From: Pseudoalteromonas sp. A601
GTDB taxonomy: Bacteria > Pseudomonadota > Gammaproteobacteria > Enterobacterales > Alteromonadaceae
Assembly: GCF_002165575.1 (NCBI RefSeq)
Contig: NZ_MXQF01000001.1
Span: forward strand, 1 to 64,000
Direction of reading: 5' to 3'
Length of the DNA: 64,000 nucleotides
Every line of letters begins with the position of its first letter. Position 1 is the first letter of the stretch. The notes beneath the pieces were generated by a model. That model did not search any database. It was not told the DNA's origin and was given only the letters and a program-made list of their open reading frames with translations. The position numbers and the translations under genes are program-made. Positions 16,031-23,435 of this stretch are shown here, in pieces.

Positions 16031-16673
16031 TGTTAGACCAAATTGCTGTTTCTATTGATATTTCATTTGTAGTTAAGTCGGCAAATAACTGCCCTAGTGA
16101 TAATAAGCGTAGCACCGTAGCAAGTAGCTCACCGGCAGTTACTTTTAAAAAGTTAACTAACTGGCCCACTTTAATAGAGCCGTATTGCTTAACAAGTTCT
16201 AGCACCGATGCTTGCAGCTCTGTTAAAGACTGAAAACCAGAGTAGCGATGCAAAAGCTTTAAGTTATTGAGTGTTGGGTATACACGGATTTGCTTATCAG
16301 TAACCAGTATTAAATCGCGTCCATCTTGCTTAGCGATGGCTTGCTTTTCAATAAAACGTGCACGAAAGTCTTCATCGGCAATTTTGCTTTGTGGTTTTAC
16401 TTCGATAAATTTTTGCGTGCCGTCTGTGTGGATAAGTAAAAAGTCAGGCGTGTAACGACAAATACGGTTATCAAACTGATATTCGTAACCGAGTGGTTGT
16501 GCTTCAAATGCGGCTATTGATGGTGAAAATTCAAAATGGAAACAAGCATCAAACTCTAAAGAGGATTCAACTAAACAGGTAGATTTATTTTTTTGACTAG
16601 CAAATTTATGGAGGTTTTTAACACGGGAGTGTTTGAGTTTTCTTCTGTACATGTGAGTCAACCATCTAACCAT
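16023..16673 (-). CDS. tnsA: TnsA, endonuclease for 5'-strand cleavage
   Basis: The 216-residue protein has the restriction-enzyme-like fold of TnsA. Candidate catalytic residues are a Glu in the FHFEFSPSIAAFEAQ region, Asp in YTPDFLL and the Lys in IEVKPQS. A C-terminal winged-helix part (about 150-205) should contact TnsC. With TnsB it cuts both strands for cut-and-paste transposition. ATG 16673 is the longest start; ATG 16652 (MYRRKLKHS) resembles other TnsA N-termini and may be the true one. The gene starts within 90 bp of the transposon end. Confidence 0.93.
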   Translation of the reverse strand: MVRWLTHMYRRKLKHSRVKNLHKFASQKNKSTCLVESSLEFDACFHFEFSPSIAAFEAQPLGYEYQFDNRICRYTPDFLLIHTDGTQKFIEVKPQSKIADEDFRARFIEKQAIAKQDGRDLILVTDKQIRVYPTLNNLKLLHRYSGFQSLTELQASVLELVKQYGSIKVGQLVNFLKVTAGELLATVLRLLSLGQLFADLTTNEISIETAIWSNNV

Positions 16674-16691
16674 TTGGTTAAATACTAGACT

Positions 16692-16760
16692 ATGCCACCT
16701 TATACTTCCAATTTATGCCATCTTTTAGTACAAATATGTCAACTTATACTTCAAACAACA
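16692..16760. repeat. tnsA-proximal transposon end with three TnsB-like sites
   Basis: Read inwards on the minus strand from 16760, the end is TGTTGTTTGAAG, like the TGTTG termini of known I-F3 elements. Related 14-bp motifs lie at 16749-16736 (GTATAAGTTGACAT), 16718-16705 (GCATAAATTGGAAG) and 16705-16692 (GTATAAGGTGGCAT). They match the expected dense TnsB binding sites. The last two abut, as in the crowded end of Tn7-like elements. Confidence 0.85.
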
Positions 16761-16765
16761 CCAAA
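16761..16765. other. Inferred 5-bp target site at the insertion
   Basis: CCAAA follows the transposon end directly. Tn7-family insertion duplicates 5 bp, so CCAAA should also precede the distal TGTTG end. No such joint exists in 1-3300 of this window. Confidence 0.5.
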
Positions 16766-16776
16766 TGAGGAATTTG

Positions 16777-16889
16777 GGTGGCAGTCTTACCAGCCACATC
16801 TCGGCACACACGTCACAAACTGTGGCTGCTCCCTTCCGGGCCTGACCAGGTTCGCCTGCTAGTGTTGCGAGAGGACCAATAAGACTACC
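16777..16889 (-). ncRNA. ffs: 4.5S signal recognition particle RNA
   Basis: Minus-strand sequence holds the universally conserved SRP apical domain (GGTCAGGCCCGGAAGGGAGC then AGCC). It is flanked by complementary ends, GGTAGTCTTA at the 5' side and TAAGACTGCC at the 3' side, giving a rod of about 113 nt like E. coli 4.5S RNA. With Ffh it targets nascent membrane proteins to FtsY. It has its own promoter at 16918-16946. The CAST inserted 16 bp past its 3' end and left the gene intact, as expected for a safe attachment site. Confidence 0.95.
16812..16843 (-). other. Protospacer for the homing guide, within ffs
   Basis: This 32-bp minus-strand stretch aligns to the third spacer of the array. 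Its 3' edge is 51 bp from the transposon end at 16760, close to the roughly 50-bp spacing known for I-F3 CASTs. The flanking dinucleotide is TC. Confidence 0.85.
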
Positions 16890-16917
16890 ATTGAGGGCCT
16901 TGTTTGGCGCGGGAGGG

Positions 16918-16946
16918 ATTATCTCTACTTTTTCACTCTTATTCAA
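16918..16946 (-). promoter_or_regulatory. ffs promoter
   Basis: On the minus strand TTGAAT (16946-16941), a 17-bp spacer and GATAAT (16923-16918) form a good sigma-70 promoter. The G+C-rich discriminator CCCTCCCGCG after the -10 is typical of stable RNA promoters under stringent control. Confidence 0.75.
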
Positions 16947-16954
16947 GGGGAAAT

Positions 16955-17003
16955 CAAAAAAGAAAGTGCGATTGCATGTTAAACACACAATCGCACTATT
17001 TTT
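16955..17003. terminator. Terminator after the DUF3014 gene
   Basis: AGTGCGATTG (16965-16974) pairs with CAATCGCACT (16988-16997), with A/T tracts on both sides. It terminates the minus-strand gene that ends at 17024 and insulates the ffs promoter. Confidence 0.8.
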
Positions 17004-17023
17004 TATACGATTTTAATTATTAC

Positions 17024-17896
17024 TTACTGTTGCTTATCGAGTTCTGCTTGTACGTTACGCAGCACGGCTTTTACTTTTTTCATGTTCTCTAGACCCATGC
17101 GTAATAGCTGTTTTTGTGCTGCGGGTAAACGTTCCCACTCTGAGTAAGCATATTGATACGTTACTGAGTCGCGTAATAATGGCATATCACCTTTTGGCTC
17201 AGGTGTATCAAGTAGTAACTCAATAGCCTCTTCAAGGGTTTGATTAAACGCATCACCTTGGTAGCCAATCTCGGTATAAGCATCGTTAATAAGCGGCTTA
17301 TACTCTTCGTATAAACGCACTATTTGCGCTGCGCTCATGCTAGTAAATATTTTAACGTACGGGGTATAACGTTCGTAGCTATTAGGGTCAATCGTGAGTA
17401 TTTCACCTTCAATAACGCTAAAACTTTCTTCAGGGCGTTCAACTGGGGCATGCTTAGCAGCTACTTTACCTTTTGCTAGGTTGTCAATAAATACAACACC
17501 GCGGCGAATAACATCATCTGTCACCAATAATCCCATAACTTGGTCACTTAGGTATTCGTCAATATTAGCAACAACCACCTCATCACTTTCATTTAAGTTA
17601 GGTAGCGATTTAACTTCCAGAGCAGGCTCTGCATCTCTACTTGGTGGACGCTCTACAACCTCAGGCTCTGGTAATACTTCTGGTTCAGGCTCAGTTTCCT
17701 TTGGCTCTGGTGCTTTATACTCTTGAATTGGTTGCTCTACAGGGGCTTGCTCAACAACGGGCTGTGGCTCTTCACCCGAGCTTAATAAAACAAATGCGGC
17801 AGCACATGCAATAACAATCAGTATAACAAGTGCAAATAACAAATTGTTGTTTGGTGGACGTTTTTCGACATCTGGCTGTGGTGATTGATCTGACAT
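17024..17896 (-). CDS. DUF3014 family membrane-anchored protein
   Basis: The 290-residue protein has one N-terminal membrane helix (about residues 18-38, LLFALVILIVIACAAAFVLL). A Pro/Glu-rich linker follows, then a periplasmic domain of the DUF3014 family (ITSSV-type start, later IFTSMSAAQIVRLYEEYKPL). ATG 17896 is chosen since GGAG lies just upstream; an in-frame ATG 27 bp earlier lacks a site. The function is unknown in the family. It is a single gene between the patatin gene and ffs, with its own terminator. Confidence 0.8.
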   Translation of the reverse strand: MSDQSPQPDVEKRPPNNNLLFALVILIVIACAAAFVLLSSGEEPQPVVEQAPVEQPIQEYKAPEPKETEPEPEVLPEPEVVERPPSRDAEPALEVKSLPNLNESDEVVVANIDEYLSDQVMGLLVTDDVIRRGVVFIDNLAKGKVAAKHAPVERPEESFSVIEGEILTIDPNSYERYTPYVKIFTSMSAAQIVRLYEEYKPLINDAYTEIGYQGDAFNQTLEEAIELLLDTPEPKGDMPLLRDSVTYQYAYSEWERLPAAQKQLLRMGLENMKKVKAVLRNVQAELDKQQ

Positions 17897-18071
17897 ACGA
17901 ACTCCATAAAAATTAAAATGCATTATTCAAACACTTAGAGTCGACTAAGTGAGTAAAATTCCCAATCAAGCGATAAAAAAGTGTTCTCGCTCAGGTATCC
18001 TTTGATTCTTCTAGCTTAAAGACTTACAGTCAATAAATAAAGTAAAGACGGTCAACAGTTTAATCGCAACC

Positions 18072-19217
18072 ATGAAAATAAAACAAGTCGATAAAAATAA
18101 GCCTAAAGTAGCTCTACTCTTAACTGGAGGTGGCGCGCGGGCTGCTTATCAAGTAGGGGTATTAAAAGCACTTGCGCAAAGTATGCCTCGCACAGCACCG
18201 CTTCCTTTTACCATTATTAATGGCACGTCAGCGGGTGCAATTAACTCAGCTGCTTTAGCGTGTTATGCATCTTGCGCCCATTTAGCCACTCGAAAGCTCG
18301 AACATGTTTGGAAAAACTTTTCTACTTCAATGGTTTATAAAAGTGACTTTATTAGTGTATTTGGCCATATAGCGCGAAATATGCTAACCAGTTTTCAGTC
18401 TGAGCATATTAACCATCCACCAGCTAGTTTGCTTAATAATCAGCCGCTTCGCAAGTTACTTAGCGAGATATTAGATTTAACCAGCATTGAGCGTAACCTT
18501 CACCGTAATTATTTAGATGCATTGTCAATTACGGCGTCTAGTTATACCACGGGTGACTCTGTGGCGTTTTTCCAGTCGAACACTCAATCACCTTGGCAAC
18601 GAGCCAAGCGTGAAGGGCAAGCGACACGAATAAATGTTGAGCATTTAATGGCATCCAGTGCAATTCCGATGGTGTTCCCAAGTGTTAATGTACACAATCA
18701 CTATTTTGGTGATGGTTCAATTCATCAGCTGTCACCACTTAGCCCGAGTGTGCATTTAGGCGCTGAAAAAATATTTATTATCGGGGTTGATCAACCAAAA
18801 GAGCTACATCCACCGGGCTACTTGCCGCATTTCCCGGGGTTGTCTTCTATTGCGGGTCATTTACTTGATAGTGTTTTTAGCGATACCTTGCAATCAGACT
18901 TAGAGCGCTTACAACGAATAAACCGTACATTGGGACTCATGCCAGGACGTGATAAACACCAAGAGCTAAAACAAATAGATACCTGTGTGATAAACCCATC
19001 AGAGAACTTTAATGCCATTGCTGCTCAGTATTATGATGATATGCCGCTGCCCATCAAAATGCTCTTGCGTATGATTGGTGTAAAAAAACGCTCTCAGTCG
19101 AGTTTAACCAGTTACTTATTATTCGAAAAACGCTATACCCAACATTTAATTGAAATAGGCTATAAAGATGGTATAGAAAAACTTCCACAGATCAGGGCAT
19201 TTTTAGAGCTAGATTAA
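18072..19217 (+). CDS. Patatin-like phospholipase
   Basis: The 381-residue protein has the patatin fold signatures: the oxyanion loop GGGARAAYQVG (about 19-29), the nucleophile elbow GTSAGAI (Ser near 56) and the catalytic Asp in YFGDGSIHQL (near 218). It should act as a Ser-Asp dyad lipid acyl hydrolase. No signal peptide is visible, so it is probably cytoplasmic or peripheral to the inner membrane. It is convergent with the Kef fragment, with only 1 bp between stops. The start has a weak ribosome site. Confidence 0.88.
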   Translation: MKIKQVDKNKPKVALLLTGGGARAAYQVGVLKALAQSMPRTAPLPFTIINGTSAGAINSAALACYASCAHLATRKLEHVWKNFSTSMVYKSDFISVFGHIARNMLTSFQSEHINHPPASLLNNQPLRKLLSEILDLTSIERNLHRNYLDALSITASSYTTGDSVAFFQSNTQSPWQRAKREGQATRINVEHLMASSAIPMVFPSVNVHNHYFGDGSIHQLSPLSPSVHLGAEKIFIIGVDQPKELHPPGYLPHFPGLSSIAGHLLDSVFSDTLQSDLERLQRINRTLGLMPGRDKHQELKQIDTCVINPSENFNAIAAQYYDDMPLPIKMLLRMIGVKKRSQSSLTSYLLFEKRYTQHLIEIGYKDGIEKLPQIRAFLELD

Positions 19218-19218
19218 A

Positions 19219-19740
19219 TTATTCGCTGCCATCAATAAGGTAACGCTCTACTCGCCTAGGCTTGCCTTGAAGTACTAAGATGTCGCCGGTGAGTAAAATA
19301 GTATGTTGTGAGGGCGAGTCTATTTCACGGCCTTGGCGGCGCAAAGCCCTTACCGTTACTCTGCGCTTTTCTAAATTAAGCTCACTAATACTTTTATCAA
19401 CCGAAAACGCCCCCTCAGGTAATGCTATGGCATGTAAGTACTCTAGTCGCTCTGCATTATTATCCTCTTTGCTAAATTCTTCGCCAGCAAAAAAGCCATG
19501 TAAATACTTATAGCGATGTCTACGTTCTTTACTCTCTCTTCTAACGATACGGGTCATTGGCACACCTGACATATACAACACATGTGATACCAATATTAAA
19601 CTGGCTTCAAGAGTCTCTGGCACTACTTCTGGTACACCCAGCACTTGTTGTAATTCGAGCTCACTGTCGTCTCTCGTACGCAAAAGGATTTTAACTTCTG
19701 GGGCAATTTGTTTTTCAGCCAGTTTGAAATAGTGGCACAA
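19219..19740 (-). pseudogene. C-terminal fragment of a Kef-type K+/H+ antiporter
   Basis: The 173 residues match only the end of a KefB-like protein: the last strand of the TrkA-N domain (ILLRTRDDSELE, then VVPETLEASLIL) and an RCK_C (TrkA-C) domain at about 90-170. The whole membrane antiporter domain is missing. The frame opens after a TAA at 19755-19753 with only TTG as a possible start and no ribosome site. The region upstream belongs to the divergent GGDEF gene. I read it as a remnant after deletion. A stand-alone RCK_C regulator is less likely. Confidence 0.65.
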
Positions 19741-19785
19741 AAATCGCTTTATTTAAGTTATAACCACTCCTGGGGGGAGATTTCA

Positions 19786-20682
19786 GTGGAAAACGTCCAT
19801 ATTTTGACGCAACGCATTTCGGCACGTGGCGAGTTCCTGCCGTTTTCGGCAGAGCATTACCGAAATAATGAGCCTGCGGCTATTCATAGTTTAGTTGCAA
19901 AGCTACAAACTACGTTAAATATTGAGGAAATACTCAGCATTTACGCAGAAAATGCCAAGCAAGTTATTAATTTTTCAGGTATGCAGTTTCAATCGTCGCA
20001 AGGTGTGACCCAAGTTAATAACAGTGATAATACCAATTCACCCTACTCGTTTGATTTAGATATAAACAATGAGCATTTAGGGCAATTGATTTACTTTAGT
20101 CAGTATCCACTAACAGGGAGTATTGAAGCTAAGCTAGTGGGATTACATAATGCCTTAGTGTACCCCTTGAGAAATGCGTTAATGTATAACCGCGTGTTAC
20201 GTTTAGCCACTAAAGACACGCTAACGGGGTTAAATAACCGCAGCCAATTTAATGACATTTTATTAGAAAAGCTGGAACGCTGTCGACGTCAGCATCGTCC
20301 ATTTAGTTTGATGTTGCTTGATTTAGATAACTTTAAGCAAGTTAATGACAGCTTTGGTCATAAAATTGGCGATGACGTATTAAAAGAGTTTGCAACAGTA
20401 TTACAAACCAGTATTCGCGGCACCGACTCAGTATTTCGCTTTGGTGGCGACGAGTTTGCTATTTTAATCGACGATCCTGAATTTATTACTAATAAAGTCA
20501 TTGCGCAGCGCATAATGCGTTTAGTCGGTGACTCAAGTGTTATGGCACAATACCAAGTCACCACGAGTATTGGCTATACTTTGGTAAATAGCCATGATTG
20601 TGAAGATGAGATATTTTCGCGCGCTGATAAAGGCTTATACAAAGCTAAAGCCGCGGGTAGAAACTGCGCCAGAGCGTATTAA
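19786..20682 (+). CDS. Diguanylate cyclase (GGDEF protein)
   Basis: From GTG 19786 the product is 298 residues. The N-terminal half (about 1-125) is an uncharacterised sensor-like region with no membrane segment. The C-terminal GGDEF domain has LTGLNNR, LMLLDLDNFKQVND, the intact FRFGGDEFAIL active site and an RGTD inhibitory I-site five residues before GGDEF. It should make c-di-GMP with product inhibition. GTG is chosen because GGGGGGAG lies 6 bp upstream. Its 5' region abuts the truncated Kef gene. Confidence 0.88.
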   Translation: MENVHILTQRISARGEFLPFSAEHYRNNEPAAIHSLVAKLQTTLNIEEILSIYAENAKQVINFSGMQFQSSQGVTQVNNSDNTNSPYSFDLDINNEHLGQLIYFSQYPLTGSIEAKLVGLHNALVYPLRNALMYNRVLRLATKDTLTGLNNRSQFNDILLEKLERCRRQHRPFSLMLLDLDNFKQVNDSFGHKIGDDVLKEFATVLQTSIRGTDSVFRFGGDEFAILIDDPEFITNKVIAQRIMRLVGDSSVMAQYQVTTSIGYTLVNSHDCEDEIFSRADKGLYKAKAAGRNCARAY

Positions 20683-20691
20683 CAAAATAGA

Positions 20692-20713
20692 TAGCGCCTA
20701 GCCCCCAAGGCGC
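20692..20713. terminator. Hairpin between convergent genes
   Basis: AGCGCCT and AGGCGCT form a 7-bp stem around an 8-nt loop between the GGDEF gene and the membrane-protein gene. There is no strong T-tract, so efficiency is uncertain. Confidence 0.45.
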
Positions 20714-21052
20714 TTAACCTTTACTTATTAGCTTATAACCTAGTAACGCTAAGCAAAAACCAAAAAAGAACCCACTCACTAAATAAAGTAACGCTGCCAT
20801 AGTGGCAAGTGGCATCATGACCACCAATAATAACGGCACGCTCACCCCAGCAATAAAATAAACTCCCCCTTTACCCAGCCAATAAGCGATTAAAATAATT
20901 CCACAGGCTAGACCACCTATAAACGCATAGAGTAAAGTTAGTAAGTCGATTTCAAATAAAAAACCTGCTGCTATTGCAATCAATGTTGTTACTAACAAGC
21001 CAAGCGGTGCTTTATTAACAAGTGATAAGCCGACATGAGGCTGCTGGTTCAT
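20714..21052 (-). CDS. Small integral membrane protein
   Basis: The 112-residue product has four predicted membrane helices and no other motif. I do not recognise the family. ATG 21052 overlaps the tilS stop (ATGA), with GGGAG upstream, so it is probably translated with tilS. The in-frame ATG 15 bp earlier is less likely. Confidence 0.65.
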   Translation of the reverse strand: MNQQPHVGLSLVNKAPLGLLVTTLIAIAAGFLFEIDLLTLLYAFIGGLACGIILIAYWLGKGGVYFIAGVSVPLLLVVMMPLATMAALLYLVSGFFFGFCLALLGYKLISKG

Positions 21053-22362
21053 GTATGGTACTCCCAAAAAATTCCTTCATCGCTAACATGATTTGCACTG
21101 ATGAAGTAACCGACGACTTGAACTAATTCGTCGTTATAAAAAATAAGTGGCACACTGGCTCGTAACCAAGGGGCTACTTTTGCATCTTTAAACCAGTGCT
21201 TTAAGGTATTACGGCCGGGTTTATTCAAAGGTTTTATTTTTTCCTGAGGGTAATCAAATCTCACTGTTACATGCTCATCGGCTTGAGGAAGCCTAACCCC
21301 CTTCCCTTGCACTACGCTAATATGAGCGCCGTTATTTAGAATAAAAGTATTATCAGAGCGCTCAGTTACAACCAGAGGCTCTTGCGTTTGGTGTTTTACA
21401 AAATACAAAAAACTTTGATGACGACAGATGTCTCCGTCTTTTAATTGTATTTTTAATTGTGCGTCAACCTGTGCATTAATCCCTTGCTCTAAGATTTGCT
21501 CAGTTTGCTTTTGCGATGGCATTAAGGCAGTAAACTGCTCAAGCCAACAACGTAATACATTTGCTTGGCGTGCAGCACTGTACATTGCAAGCTCGCCGCA
21601 GCTTAAGCCTTGAGTTTCATTTTGGCATTTAGCTAAATCTTGCAAGCTATATTCATGCAGTAAATCTTGCTGTTGCTGCAGTAAACTAATGCTACGTGAG
21701 GCGCTTTTTTCAAAACCGGTAAATTTATCCGATAAAACTGGCACCACTTTTTGCCGGATAAAATTACGATCAAAGCGTTCATCTGTGTTGGAATCATCGG
21801 TAATATGCGCAAGCGAAAACACTTTCGCGAATGACTCTATTGCGCAGCGTGTAACATTTAATAGCGGTCTAAAGCAAACACGGCCACTGCTAAGTCTGCG
21901 GGTTTGCCGCATAGATGCTAAGCCTTTCAAACCTGAGCCGCGTTTAAGGCGTAGTAAAAAAGTCTCAAGCTGATCATTCAAATGCTGGCCCAATAAAATA
22001 ACACTGCCATTAGCGCTATACTCATCTAATGCTAAATAGCGTGCATCACGGGCTTGCTCTTCTAAACTCGTGCGTGAACGTTGCTCGATGGATACTGGCG
22101 CAGCCGTAAATGCGACATTTAATTGTCGGCATAAATCAGCACAAAACCTTTGCCAGTCATCAGCATAGTTACTCAAGCCATGATTAACGTAAACCGCACT
22201 CAGTTGTAGCGCTGGTATTTCACGTTTCATTTCATTCATCACATGCAATAACACCACAGAATCCACCCCACCTGAGAGCGCGATTGTAAATGACGTTTGA
22301 TTATCATCGACAAACGGGACAATGGTGCTTTTTACTTGTTGGTACAAGGGTGTTGAGTGCAT
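21049..22362 (-). CDS. tilS: tRNA(Ile)-lysidine synthetase
   Basis: The 437-residue protein has the PP-loop motif ALSGGVDSVVLLH (near 28-40), which binds ATP. The C-terminal part has TilS substrate-recognition domains (NTLKHWFKDAKVAPWLRASVPLIFY). It converts C34 of the AUA-reading tRNA(Ile) to lysidine, which is essential in most bacteria. The length is normal. In this group tilS commonly follows accA; here the accA terminator at 22417-22445 separates them. Confidence 0.95.
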   Translation of the reverse strand: MHSTPLYQQVKSTIVPFVDDNQTSFTIALSGGVDSVVLLHVMNEMKREIPALQLSAVYVNHGLSNYADDWQRFCADLCRQLNVAFTAAPVSIEQRSRTSLEEQARDARYLALDEYSANGSVILLGQHLNDQLETFLLRLKRGSGLKGLASMRQTRRLSSGRVCFRPLLNVTRCAIESFAKVFSLAHITDDSNTDERFDRNFIRQKVVPVLSDKFTGFEKSASRSISLLQQQQDLLHEYSLQDLAKCQNETQGLSCGELAMYSAARQANVLRCWLEQFTALMPSQKQTEQILEQGINAQVDAQLKIQLKDGDICRHQSFLYFVKHQTQEPLVVTERSDNTFILNNGAHISVVQGKGVRLPQADEHVTVRFDYPQEKIKPLNKPGRNTLKHWFKDAKVAPWLRASVPLIFYNDELVQVVGYFISANHVSDEGIFWEYHT

Positions 22363-22416
22363 GAATTAAACCGCAAAATAATTAATGAATAGCTCCTAGC
22401 TTACAAACATTTTAAA

Positions 22417-22445
22417 ACAAAAAAGCCGCTAAAGCGGCTTTTTTC
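22417..22445. terminator. Terminator downstream of accA
   Basis: AAGCCGC-TAAA-GCGGCTT, with A and T tracts on both sides, lies 18 bp past the accA stop on the minus strand. Confidence 0.9.
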
Positions 22446-22462
22446 TGCATTCGAGCTATTTT

Positions 22463-23419
22463 TTAGCAATAACCGAATGACATTAATCGTTTGTAACGTT
22501 GATCAAGCATTTCATCAAGCGACAGCGCTTGTAAGTCTGCAAGGTCACGTTTAAGCTGATTTTTAAGGTTACGTGCCATTGCATCGTAGTTACGATGTGC
22601 ACCACCTAAAGGCTCTTCGACTAGGTTGTTGATCAAATCAAGCTCTTTAACGCGGGCAGCGGTAACACCCATAGCTTCTGCAGCAAGCGGTGCTTTATCA
22701 GCGCTTTTCCAAAGGATCGATGCGCACCCTTCTGGCGAAATTACTGAGTAAGTGCTGTATTGCAACATGTTAACGCGATCGCCAACACCAATTGCCAGTG
22801 CACCACCTGAACCACCTTCACCAATAACTGTACAAATAGTTGGCACTTTGAGTGCTGCCATTACTTTTAAGTTACGTGCGATAGCTTCAGATTGACCACG
22901 CTCTTCTGCACCAACACCTGGGTATGCACCTGGTGTATCGATGAAAGTCATAATTGGCATTTTAAAACGTTCAGCCATTTCCATTAAGCGTAATGCTTTA
23001 CGGTAACCTTCTGGCTTTGGCATACCAAAGTTGCGTTTAATTTTTTCAGCTGTATCACGTCCTTTTTGTTGACCGATCACCATTACTGGTTGACCTTCAA
23101 AACGTGCTACACCACCTAAAATAGCCGGATCATTTGCAAAAGTACGATCACCCGCTAACTCGTCAAACTCCGTAAAAATGCGCTCGATATAATCTCGAGT
23201 ATAAGGACGCAACGGATGACGGGCTAACTGAGAAACCTGCCAAGCACCTAATTTAGAGAATATTTCCTCTTTTTGTTGGGCGCTTTTTTCTTTTAATCGG
23301 CTGACTTCCTCTTCTAACTCAAGGTCTAATTCGCCAGCGCGGCTTATATTTTGTAACTCTTCAATTTTTGCTTCTAATTCTGCGATTGGAAGCTCAAAAT
23401 CAAGATAATTGAGGCTCAT
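22463..23419 (-). CDS. accA: Acetyl-CoA carboxylase carboxyltransferase, alpha subunit
   Basis: The 318-residue protein is the standard AccA length and starts [21 protein letters not shown], the typical N-terminal coiled coil. The crotonase-like carboxyltransferase core includes [18 protein letters not shown] and [15 protein letters not shown]. With AccD it transfers carboxybiotin CO2 to acetyl-CoA, the first committed step of fatty acid synthesis. It follows dnaE by 16 bp, ending the lpxB-rnhB-dnaE-accA run. Confidence 0.98.
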   Translation of the reverse strand: MSLNYLDFELPIAELEAKIEELQNISRAGELDLELEEEVSRLKEKSAQQKEEIFSKLGAWQVSQLARHPLRPYTRDYIERIFTEFDELAGDRTFANDPAILGGVARFEGQPVMVIGQQKGRDTAEKIKRNFGMPKPEGYRKALRLMEMAERFKMPIMTFIDTPGAYPGVGAEERGQSEAIARNLKVMAALKVPTICTVIGEGGSGGALAIGVGDRVNMLQYSTYSVISPEGCASILWKSADKAPLAAEAMGVTAARVKELDLINNLVEEPLGGAHRNYDAMARNLKNQLKRDLADLQALSLDEMLDQRYKRLMSFGYC

Positions 23420-23435
23420 GCTCTAAACTACCTAA

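Larger units (their letters stand above)
3308..16760 (-). mobile_element. Tn7-like CRISPR-associated transposon (type I-F3 CAST), visible part
   Basis: The set tnsA, tnsB, tnsC, tniQ, cas8/5 fusion, cas7, cas6 and a short array, with no cas1 or cas2-3, defines a type I-F3 CAST. The tnsA-proximal end is at 16760: on the minus strand it begins TGTTGTTTGAAG and carries three TnsB-like sites. It sits 16 bp past the 3' end of ffs, a known I-F3 attachment gene. Cargo between tnsC and tniQ includes a retron and a Pycsar-like system. The distal end was not identified, so the true left boundary may be anywhere left of the array or outside the window. Confidence 0.93.

Noticed and set aside
16725..16988. 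87-residue minus-strand ORF across ffs
   Set aside because: It lies over the SRP RNA gene and its promoter; the frame is incidental.
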